DNA of 64,000 nt from Deltaproteobacteria bacterium (GTDB lineage: Bacteria > Myxococcota > UBA727 > VGSZ01), in NCBI GenBank assembly GCA_016177705.1, contig JACOUT010000004.1:434001-498000 (forward strand), in the 5' to 3' direction. Positions 24,689 to 31,845 of this stretch are shown here, piece after piece (the first letter of the stretch is position 1; each line of letters starts with the position of its first letter). The notes beneath the pieces are model-generated. The model saw only the letters and a list, made by a program, of their open reading frames with translations. It did not search any database and was not told the DNA's origin. The position numbers and the translations under genes are program-made.

Positions 24689-26776
24689 GTGTCGAAGGCG
24701 ACCGAGCCGGCTCCAACAGCCCACTTTCAAACGCCGCACCGGCGCGTGCCGCTGCCCGGCGTGCCGCTGCAGCGCGCGCTCGACCTCGTCGACGCGGCCT
24801 TCGACCGGCTGATGGCCTCGCGCTTCAACCCGCTCTACCAGACCGGGCCGTTCATCATCGTGTCGCTGTTGAGCCTCGTCGTCACCGGCGTCTATCTGTT
24901 CATCTTCTATCGGGTGGCGGCGCCGTACGAGACCATGCGCGACATCGAGGGGCAGCTCTTCTTCGGCCGTTGGATACGAGCCGCGCATCGCTACGCCGCC
25001 GACGCCGCCATGGTGTTCACCGCGCTGCATGCGTTGCGCATGTTCGTGCAGGGTCGCACCTGGGGCGCGCGCGCGCTCGCGTGGGTCAGCGGCATCGCCA
25101 TGAGCGTGCTGTTGCTCGCCTGCGGCTGGACCGGCTTCATCCTGGTGTGGGACGTGTTCGGACTGCAGCTCGCGCTCGAGGGTGCGCGCCTCTTCGATCT
25201 GTTGCCGTTCTTCCCCGAGGCACTGCAAAGCCAGTTCGCCAACGAGTCCTCGCTCGGCACCGGCTTCTTCTTCGTCAACCTGTTCCTCCACGTCGCCATC
25301 CCGCTCGGCATGGTGTTCGCGCTCTGGCTGCATATCTCGCGCACCGCGCGCACCGCGCTGTTCCCGCCGCGCGCCCTGTTGCTCGGCTTTCTGGCGGGGC
25401 TGGTCGCGCTCTCGATCGTGTGGCCGCTGCCGCTCTATCCCGAGGCGCGCCTCGACCGCGAGCCCGTCTCCTTCGGTATCGATTGGCTGTTCGCCTTCTG
25501 GGTGCCGCTCATGATCGGCAAGAGCCCGTGGATCACGGCGGCGTGGTGGGCCGGCAGCGGCGCCGTGTTCGCCAGCATCCCCTGGTGGTGGCGGCCACGG
25601 GCGGCGGCGCGCCCGCAGGCGTCCGTCGTCGACGAACGGCAATGCCGCGGCTGCGAGCAGTGCTACCTCGACTGCCCCTACGAGGCGATCCAGATGATCC
25701 CGCGCACGGTGGGCACCGGCTCGGCGGAGGTCGCGCGCGTGACGCCGGACCTGTGCGTAAGCTGCGGCATCTGCTCTGCCTCGTGCGACGTGCTGCGCGT
25801 CGGCCCGCCGGGACGCACCGGGCGGGACCAGCTCGTGGCCATCAAGGGCCTGCTGCAAGAGCGACCGACCGACGGCGCCGTGATGGTGTTCGCGTGCGCG
25901 CAGAGCGCGCGCCGGCTGCGAGCGCTCGCGGGCACCGACCTCACCGTCGTCGAGCTGGAGTGCGCCGGCAACCTGCACATGGACGCGCTCGCCACCGCGC
26001 TCAAGCGCGGCGCCGCGGGCGTGGTGGTGTGGAGCTGCCCGCCGCGCAACTGTCAGTTCCGCGAAGGTCCGAAGTGGCTCGCGGCGCGCACCGACGACAA
26101 GCGTGAGGCCGAGCTGCCCGAGAGCGTCGACCGCGCGCGCGTGCTGCTGCTCGAGCACGGCCCGGGAGAGGTCGCCGACGCGCTCGTCGCCATCGAGACG
26201 TTCAGGCGACGGAGCGCCGGCACCCAGGCCCCTGTCGTGGTTCCCCCGTCGAAACTCCGCGCCTCCGTGCGGGTGCTGACGGCCGCGGCGCTGTTCGGCG
26301 CGCTCGGCTTGCTCGCGACCACTACCTGGGCGCGTGCCCACGAGGGCGGCGCGGTGCGGCTCGCGTGGCGGCAGTCGGGCGGCCTGATCGAGCAATGCCG
26401 CACGCCGTCTGAGGCCGAGCAGGCGGCGTTGCCGCCGCACATGCGCCGCCCCAAGCTGTGCGAGCGCCGCTACCCGGACTCTCGCATCACGGTGCGCGTC
26501 GACGGTGAGACCGCACTCGACCGGCTGGTGGAGGCGGGCGGCGCGCGCAAGGACCGCGCGCCGCAGGTGCTGTTCAGCGTGCCGGTGGCGCTCGGCAAGC
26601 ATGCGCTGGCGGTGGCGGTGGAGCCGGTGTTGAGCGCCGAAGAGCACGCCGCGACCGAACACGTGCCGCTCGCGGTCGAGGCCATCATCGACGTCGAGCC
26701 GGGGGCGATCTGGCGGGTGCGCCCTGGCGCCGACGGGGCACTCCTGCTGGTGGCGCCAAAGCCGCTCGAGCAGTGA
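24689..26776 (+). CDS. Cytochrome b / two-cluster ferredoxin / FlpD-like fusion
   Basis: About 695 residues from GTG 24689 (upstream GGGGGAGA); TTG 24638, overlapping the SCO stop, is the alternative. Domains: cytochrome b N-terminal type, about four helices, with paired heme ligands His100/His114 and His201/His215 (H-x13-H twice); two [4Fe-4S] motifs CRGCEQCYLDCP and CVSCGICSASC (about 319-366); an FlpD/MvhD-like region (about 398-470) with CAQSARRL and CPPRNCQ; then one more helix near residue 550 and a 140-residue domain that is probably periplasmic. It probably exchanges electrons between a soluble reductant, the membrane hemes and the quinone pool or the CuA enzyme. Direction and partners are not known. 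Confidence 0.88.
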   Translation: MSKATEPAPTAHFQTPHRRVPLPGVPLQRALDLVDAAFDRLMASRFNPLYQTGPFIIVSLLSLVVTGVYLFIFYRVAAPYETMRDIEGQLFFGRWIRAAHRYAADAAMVFTALHALRMFVQGRTWGARALAWVSGIAMSVLLLACGWTGFILVWDVFGLQLALEGARLFDLLPFFPEALQSQFANESSLGTGFFFVNLFLHVAIPLGMVFALWLHISRTARTALFPPRALLLGFLAGLVALSIVWPLPLYPEARLDREPVSFGIDWLFAFWVPLMIGKSPWITAAWWAGSGAVFASIPWWWRPRAAARPQASVVDERQCRGCEQCYLDCPYEAIQMIPRTVGTGSAEVARVTPDLCVSCGICSASCDVLRVGPPGRTGRDQLVAIKGLLQERPTDGAVMVFACAQSARRLRALAGTDLTVVELECAGNLHMDALATALKRGAAGVVVWSCPPRNCQFREGPKWLAARTDDKREAELPESVDRARVLLLEHGPGEVADALVAIETFRRRSAGTQAPVVVPPSKLRASVRVLTAAALFGALGLLATTTWARAHEGGAVRLAWRQSGGLIEQCRTPSEAEQAALPPHMRRPKLCERRYPDSRITVRVDGETALDRLVEAGGARKDRAPQVLFSVPVALGKHALAVAVEPVLSAEEHAATEHVPLAVEAIIDVEPGAIWRVRPGADGALLLVAPKPLEQ

Positions 26777-27661
26777 TCAGGCGTGCTCGTCGAGGAAGAT
26801 GAAGGTCTTCTTCTTCGCCGGGTCGTACTCGTTCTTGAGCACCCGGAACTGCGTCCCTGGCGTGAACAGCACCTCCGCCTCCTCCGGCTTGGCCGAGAGG
26901 TGCGCGACCGAGTGGCCGGTGGCGCGCGACTGGATGACGAACACCACGTTGCAGGCGCCTGCGCGCCAGCTCTCGGGGAAGCTCTCGAGCGCGGAGGCGC
27001 TGGTAAAGCGGCGCTCGGCGACGACGCTGCCGACCTGGTAGCGCGCGACCGACTGCGCGGAGAGCACGGCGCCTCGGTAGACGGTGCCGGTGAAGCTCGG
27101 CAAGGCGCCGAGGCCGGAGGCGGCGCACTTGATGAACGCGAGCACCGCGCCGAGGTCGCCCTGGCCGTCGAGCGCCGTGTTGATGCGGCCGTACTCGCGC
27201 GCCGAGTAGGCACGCACCGCGAGCAGATCCTCCACCGGGATGCCCGGGTGCTTGGCGCGCAGGGACGCGAGCAACTCGGGCGGCGCGGGCGGCAGTTGTC
27301 TGCGCGTCGCCTCGTCGCTGCGATAGGCCGACAGGTTGTAGTCGCCGTCGGGCAGGCGCGTGCTCACCGGCCCCTTGGGCGTGGAGGCGCCGAGCTCGCC
27401 CGAGCGTGACAAGAGGAAGCCGAGCACGCCGGCGCCCCCGCCGACCTGGACCGGGCCGCCAGTGGCGGTCGTCGTGTGCGGCAGCTCCGCCGGGCCGAGC
27501 TGCTCCTTGAGCGGCTGGTACATGCTCGCCTCAGGGAAGCGGCGTCGGTACTCCTCCAGCTCGGCGTGGGACAGCATGCCGTCGCCGTCGCCGACGTTTT
27601 TGTCGATCCACTCGGCGTGGGGACGAAGGCGGGGGCCGAAGGTGGAGATCGGGCGGGGCAC
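26777..27661 (-). CDS. ADP-ribosyltransferase domain protein (R-S-E type)
   Basis: A 294-residue frame. The C-terminal domain (about 140-294) has the mono-ADP-ribosyltransferase signatures: YSAREYGRINTAL (helix before the pocket), Arg196 in GTVYRGAVL, the STS-like RFTSAS (Ser221), and Glu261-Ala-Glu263 (ExE), which in this family points to arginine as target. An N-terminal EF-hand-like acidic loop (DKNVGDGDGML) is degenerate. This is the ARTC/exoenzyme toxin fold. It starts at GTG 27661 without a good Shine-Dalgarno, directly after an out-of-frame LamG remnant, so the true N-terminus may have been lost to a frameshift. It converges end to end with the cytochrome b fusion gene. The target is unknown. 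Confidence 0.8.
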   Translation of the reverse strand: MPRPISTFGPRLRPHAEWIDKNVGDGDGMLSHAELEEYRRRFPEASMYQPLKEQLGPAELPHTTTATGGPVQVGGGAGVLGFLLSRSGELGASTPKGPVSTRLPDGDYNLSAYRSDEATRRQLPPAPPELLASLRAKHPGIPVEDLLAVRAYSAREYGRINTALDGQGDLGAVLAFIKCAASGLGALPSFTGTVYRGAVLSAQSVARYQVGSVVAERRFTSASALESFPESWRAGACNVVFVIQSRATGHSVAHLSAKPEEAEVLFTPGTQFRVLKNEYDPAKKKTFIFLDEHA

Positions 27662-28443
27662 GGTCGGTAGTGAGAATAGCGTGGCGCTCGTTGCCGAGCG
27701 GTGCGCCGCGACACCGCGGCGTCGTAGATGCGCACCTCGTCGAGCACGCCGTCGAGGCCGCGCACGCGACCCGCCTGGTTGCCGATGTTCCAGGGGTTGG
27801 TCGTGGCGCGCAGCGTGCCGGCGAGCGGATCCTGGCGTGTGTAGCTGGTCTCGGCGCCGTTCTTGTACACATGGATCCGCCGATCGCCGGCGTCGTCGTA
27901 GACCACGACCCAGTTCGCACGCTGGCCTTGGACGACGCCGCTGGCGAAGGTCGCGAACAGCGTCCCGGCGGTGTTGAACATGTTGATCGCGATGGCGCCC
28001 TCGGCGGCGCGGTAATGAACGACGACGTCGGAGCCGCCGGGCCCGTCCTCCTTGGTCAGGATGCGCGGCAGGCCGCCGCCGCCAGCGCCGTCAGCTCGCA
28101 GGGAGAACGCGATGGAGAACGTCGTCAGGCCGGCGACGCTCGCGGCGGGCACCGTGACGATGTCGTCGATGCCATCCAGGCGCAGCGCCGCACCGGCGCA
28201 GGCGTCGGCGGCGCTCATGACGAACGAGGGATCGTAGCTCTCCGCCGCCGTGCTGGTGCCGAGCAGGCCGTCACGACCTGCGGCCGACTCCGCGACGGTC
28301 TGCCCGGCGCCCTCGTCGAAGCTCCAGTTGGCGACGAGGTTCGTCTCACCTTCGCCCTCGCCTTCACCCTCGCCTTCACCTGGTCGCCTCGCCGGCAGCG
28401 CACAGAACGGGACGGCGAGGTCAGGGTCGATGAGCGCGGCGCC
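27662..28443 (-). pseudogene. LamG domain remnant, 5' truncated or frameshifted, likely once fused to the ART protein
   Basis: Reading right to left, the frame is open after a stop at 28444-28446. It encodes a (Gly-Glu)5 linker (28348-28380), then NLVANWSFDEGAGQTVAES and a LamG/concanavalin-like domain with RLDGIDDIVTVP, SIAFSLRADG and DEVRIYDAA. No ATG, GTG or TTG lies between 28443 and 28218, where the first ATG falls inside the domain; the signal peptide is missing. After about 27690 the sequence is continuous with the ADP-ribosyltransferase frame one register away, so an ancestral secreted LamG-ART protein with a frameshift is plausible. A sequencing error cannot be excluded. Confidence 0.65.
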
Positions 28444-28543
28444 TCACATCCGCCACCTGTCGTGCGCCCCTTGGCGGAGGTCAGCCGACGGAGGCGCCGG
28501 TCAATCCGCCGACCTAACCGTCACCTTCCTTTCGGAGGAACGG

Positions 28544-29611
28544 ATGAAGATCACTCGCCTGCACGTCCCGCTCACCATGCTCGCCGGCCTCGCCGGCGCT
28601 TGCGCAGCGCCCCCCACGCCCCATGACGACGACCTCGCCCCGCGCGCCGAGCTCGACCGAGCCGAGCTGCTCGGGCTCGCGCGCGTCGATGGCTGGCTCG
28701 TGAGTCCGGTGCTCACGAGCGCGGACCCGATCACGCGCGTCGGCCTGCTGGTCAACCTCGACGAGGCCGACGACGGCAGCCCAAGCGAAGCGCCCCTGCC
28801 ACTGGTGAGGGCCGTAGCGATGGACGACGGCGTGCCGGGCGAGCAGGTCGACGCCGCGGTCACCTGGCGCGAAGGCGGGGCGCTGGTGCTCAACGCCGAC
28901 TTCACGACGGCGACCACCGCCGTAGTCGTGCGCATCCGCGAGCAGGACGCGGCTGGGCTGCACGGTGTCGCCTGGGAGCTGTTCGTGCCCTCCGACGAGG
29001 GGACGGACGAGGCGGTCGACGCGACCACTCCCAACACCGAGCAGTGGCTCGCCGGCTGGCTCGCCGACAGCGGCATCAAGACGCGCGCAAGCTGGGGCGC
29101 GCGCGCCTCACGCGGCTGCTCATCGAACACGAGCAAGTCGAAGATCGCGATCCACCACACCGTGACCGGCCGTACCCTCAACGGCAGCTACCCGCGCCGT
29201 CTGCGCCAGATCCAAGCGTTTCACATGGACAGCCGCGGCTGGTGCGACGTCGGTTACCACTTCCTCGTCACCGCGGACGGTTCGCGCTGGGAGGCGCGGC
29301 CCATCGGGTACCTCGGCGCGCACGTCGGCGGCGTCAACACCGGCAACGTCGGCATCTCGCTGGTCGGCTGCTTCCACCCGTCGGGCTGCGGCGGCCTCGG
29401 CGGCACGACGCCGCCCGAGGCGATCCTGAACGGCGCCGCCCGCGTGGTGCGAACGGTGGCGCGCCACTACGGCATCGCCATCGACTCAACGCACGTCAAG
29501 GGTCACCGCCAGTGGGCGAGCGGCACCGCGTGCCCCGGTGACAACGTGGTGAGCAAGCTCTCGACCATCCGCTCACGCGCGAAGGACGCGAGCTTCCCGG
29601 GTCCGGGCTGA
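28544..29611 (+). CDS. Lipoprotein with N-acetylmuramoyl-L-alanine amidase (PGRP) domain
   Basis: A 355-residue protein from ATG 28544, with GGAGGA at the right distance. It carries a lipobox LAGAC near residue 20, an N-terminal region of about 170 residues without a recognised domain, and a C-terminal amidase_2/PGRP domain (from about residue 185). Zinc and active-site motifs are IAIHHTVT, GYHFLVT, HVKGHRQW and TACPGDN. It should hydrolyse the amide between muramic acid and the stem peptide, acting in the periplasm for its own wall or outside on others. Myxobacteria are predatory, so a lytic role is possible. Confidence 0.87.
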   Translation: MKITRLHVPLTMLAGLAGACAAPPTPHDDDLAPRAELDRAELLGLARVDGWLVSPVLTSADPITRVGLLVNLDEADDGSPSEAPLPLVRAVAMDDGVPGEQVDAAVTWREGGALVLNADFTTATTAVVVRIREQDAAGLHGVAWELFVPSDEGTDEAVDATTPNTEQWLAGWLADSGIKTRASWGARASRGCSSNTSKSKIAIHHTVTGRTLNGSYPRRLRQIQAFHMDSRGWCDVGYHFLVTADGSRWEARPIGYLGAHVGGVNTGNVGISLVGCFHPSGCGGLGGTTPPEAILNGAARVVRTVARHYGIAIDSTHVKGHRQWASGTACPGDNVVSKLSTIRSRAKDASFPGPG

Positions 29612-29619
29612 TCGCAAGG

Positions 29620-29650
29620 AACGCGCGCGGGGTTCGTGCCCGCGCGCGTT
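29620..29650. terminator. Perfect 12-bp inverted repeat between convergent genes
   Basis: AACGCGCGCGGG (29620-29631), a 7-base loop, and CCCGCGCGCGTT (29639-29650) form a perfect hairpin. It lies between the ends of the amidase gene and the rhodanese gene, so it may end transcription from both sides. There is no U tract, so intrinsic termination is uncertain. Confidence 0.45.
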
Positions 29651-29665
29651 GCTGGTCCGGGGCGC

Positions 29666-30163
29666 TCAGGCCTGCGGCAGCTTCTCGACCGGCTTACCGG
29701 CCTTCACCCAGCCCGAGATGCCCGCCGGCATCACGTGCACGTTGGTGTAGCCCGCCTTGATGGCGCGCATGGCGGCCGACTTGGAGGCGCCGCACTTGAG
29801 CCCCGCGCAGTAGAACACCGTGGCGTCGGCCTTGTTCTTGGGCAACAGCGCCAGGTCGTACTCCGACGACGACGACAGCTTGACCGCCGCGGGAATGATG
29901 CCCTTGTCCTTGCGCGTCTTGTCGCTGTTGGCGTCGAAGATGAACAACGGCGTCTTGTTCTTGGTGGCGGCGTCGATCATGGCGGCGAGGTCCGCCACCT
30001 CGAGCTTCTTTGGCTCCGTCTGTGCGGCGGGCGCGGCGGGCGCCGCCTGCGCGGTGGTCGCGGCAGGCTCGTCGGTGTCGCAGCCGGGGTGATCGCCGCC
30101 GGCAAGGGCGGTGGGTGCGCACACGAGGGCAGCAAAGGCTGCGATGGCGATGGTCTTCAGCAT
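29666..30163 (-). CDS. Secreted rhodanese-like domain protein
   Basis: A 165-residue protein with a signal peptide (MLKTIAIAAFAALVCAPTALA), a short Ala/Pro-rich linker and one rhodanese domain. The active-site loop is FYCAGLKCGAS, with the Cys in YCAG as the expected persulfide-bearing residue. It should act in the periplasm on sulfur transfer or redox signalling. AGGAG precedes the ATG. It is likely the last gene of the operon with the small membrane protein, the DUF1385 protein and rpmE. Confidence 0.85.
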   Translation of the reverse strand: MLKTIAIAAFAALVCAPTALAGGDHPGCDTDEPAATTAQAAPAAPAAQTEPKKLEVADLAAMIDAATKNKTPLFIFDANSDKTRKDKGIIPAAVKLSSSSEYDLALLPKNKADATVFYCAGLKCGASKSAAMRAIKAGYTNVHVMPAGISGWVKAGKPVEKLPQA

Positions 30164-30177
30164 GGCCTACTCCTGAT

Positions 30178-30408
30178 CTAGGTCTCGTCAGCTTCCTTGG
30201 TCTTGTCGGTCGCTGTGCGGAAGATAACCCACAGCGCCGTGACAGCGGGAGCGACGATGACCAGCAGGAACGCGATCACCGGAAACACCACGTCGTAGCT
30301 ATTCGGTTCGGACATGCGCTGGATGGCGCCCTGCTGCGCCTCCGAGGTGCCGAGCTTCGGGTCGACCTGTGAGGCCAGCGCGCGGGCGATGTCGAGGAGT
30401 GCGTGCAT
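30178..30408 (-). CDS. Small single-helix membrane protein
   Basis: A 76-residue frame with one hydrophobic helix (VVFPVIAFLLVIVAPAVTALWVIF) and charged ends. ATG 30408 has ATAGGA at a better distance than ATG 30414. Its gene lies between the DUF1385 and rhodanese genes with gaps of about 14 bases each, so it is co-transcribed. I do not recognise it. Confidence 0.65.
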   Translation of the reverse strand: MHALLDIARALASQVDPKLGTSEAQQGAIQRMSEPNSYDVVFPVIAFLLVIVAPAVTALWVIFRTATDKTKEADET

Positions 30409-30422
30409 GGGCATTCCTATCT

Positions 30423-31493
30423 TCACGCCACGGACTTGGCCACGGCGTCGAACGACTCGAAGACCTCCACGGAGGCGCGCCGCTCGGGCAGCGCCACCAC
30501 CTCGCCCTGTTGCTCGCGCCACACGGTCTTCTTGAGCGCGGCCAACGCGACCTCGAGCTCGGCGTCACCGGGCTCGCGGGTGGTCAGGCGCTGCAGCAGC
30601 ATGCCGGGCGCAATGATGGCGCGGATCAGCGGGTTGTTCGGGCTCTTGGCGGCGAAGCGCTGCGCCTCGTAGGCCAGGCCGGCGATAGGCAGCAGCAGCG
30701 GGATCTTCACGACGAGCAGGAACAGGGTCTGCGCCAGGTCGTGCTCGAACAGCTCGGGCACGAGCGGCAGCACGCCGGCGAACACCACGATGCTGGTGGC
30801 GATGACGAGCAGGATCAGGCTGGTGCCGCAGCGCGGGTGCGCGGTCGACTTGCCGCGCGCGTGCTCGACGTCGAGCGCCTCGGCCGCCTCCCACACGTGC
30901 ACGCTCTTGTGCTCGGCGCCGTGGTACATGAACAGCCGCTTGACCTCACCCATGCGCGAGATGAACAGGATGTAGCCGACGAAGAGCGCGAGCTTGATGC
31001 CGCCGTCGACCAGGTGGAACAAGGGCGAGGTCATAGGCAGCGCGGTGCCGCCCTCGCCGCCGAGCACGCGGCCGAGGCCCCACGCCGACAGGTGCGGTAC
31101 GCCTTTGAACAGCCCGAAGGCGAAGGCGAGCGAGATGGCGAGCGTCACCCACAGCGCGCCCTGGCCCTTGCCGTCCTCGCTCTTGGCGGCTTCCTTCTTG
31201 GCGCCCTCGTCGTCGGGGTAGGCGACCGACGCCGAGAAGTTGAGCGCGACGATGCCGTTGTACAGGCTCTCGACCAGCATGGTGGCGCCGCGCATCAGCG
31301 GCCACCGCAAGAACGGCAGGCGGGTGCCGAGCGACAGCCACGCCTCTTCCCGCAGCACGATGCCGCCGTCGGGGCGCCGTACGGCGATGGCGAGGCTCTT
31401 GGGCGAGCGCATCATCACGCCCTCGATGACCGCCTGGCCGCCAATGACGGGGCGGGCGGCGAGGGCAAGGAGGACGCGAACGATGGAGATCAC
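30423..31493 (-). CDS. DUF1385 (YqhQ-like) integral membrane protein
   Basis: A 356-residue membrane protein from GTG 31493. The start of the conserved domain is VIGGQAVIEGVMMRSPKSLAIAVR, the DUF1385 signature. Other conserved sequences are YHGAEHKSVHVWE and HPRCGTSLILLVIA. About five hydrophobic helices. The family is often next to rpmE and prfA in bacteria, as here (rpmE directly upstream; prfA lies 8 kb away on the other strand), but its role is unknown. An upstream extension to 31652 overlaps rpmE and is not coding. Confidence 0.88.
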   Translation of the reverse strand: MISIVRVLLALAARPVIGGQAVIEGVMMRSPKSLAIAVRRPDGGIVLREEAWLSLGTRLPFLRWPLMRGATMLVESLYNGIVALNFSASVAYPDDEGAKKEAAKSEDGKGQGALWVTLAISLAFAFGLFKGVPHLSAWGLGRVLGGEGGTALPMTSPLFHLVDGGIKLALFVGYILFISRMGEVKRLFMYHGAEHKSVHVWEAAEALDVEHARGKSTAHPRCGTSLILLVIATSIVVFAGVLPLVPELFEHDLAQTLFLLVVKIPLLLPIAGLAYEAQRFAAKSPNNPLIRAIIAPGMLLQRLTTREPGDAELEVALAALKKTVWREQQGEVVALPERRASVEVFESFDAVAKSVA

Positions 31494-31536
31494 GCGACGC
31501 GAATGTCCGTCGTTGGTTGTGGCTACTTCTTGGTAG

Positions 31537-31752
31537 CTACTTCTTCGCGGCGGCGCCGGTCTTGTAGCGCGAGCGGAACTTCTCGACGCGGCCTTCCTTG
31601 TCGAGCACGCGCGACTTGCCGGTGAAGAAGGGGTGGCACGCGGAGCAGACATCGACGGCGTAGGAGCTGCGCGTACTGCGCGTCTCGTAGGCCGCGCCGC
31701 AGGCGCAGGTGATGGTGGCTTGCTTGTAGATCGGGTGGATGTCTGGCTTCAT
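31537..31752 (-). CDS. rpmE: Ribosomal protein bL31, zinc-binding form
   Basis: A 71-residue protein starting MKPDIHPIYKQATITC. It keeps the four zinc cysteines: Cys16, Cys18 (CAC) and Cys36, Cys39 (CSAC), plus HPFFTGKSRVLD. It is a part of the 50S subunit at the central protuberance. Zinc-containing L31 is used when zinc is plentiful. It is first in a probable operon with the DUF1385 gene. Confidence 0.96.
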   Translation of the reverse strand: MKPDIHPIYKQATITCACGAAYETRSTRSSYAVDVCSACHPFFTGKSRVLDKEGRVEKFRSRYKTGAAAKK

Positions 31753-31793
31753 CGCGAACCTCGCGCTGCCGTCCGGCAGGGCGGAAAAGCAAA

Positions 31794-31825
31794 GGGGAGA
31801 TCAACTCTTAGGAGCTGATCTCCCC
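31794..31825 (-). terminator. Rho-independent terminator, end of metzincin-like gene
   Basis: On the minus strand GGGGAGATCA, a 12-base loop and TGATCTCCCC form a perfect 10-bp stem, followed by TTTGCTTTT. It lies 20 bases after the stop of the gene at 31846-33741 and before rpmE, so it ends the upstream transcript and isolates rpmE. Confidence 0.85.
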
Positions 31826-31845
31826 CTCGTCAACCGCCCGCAGGG

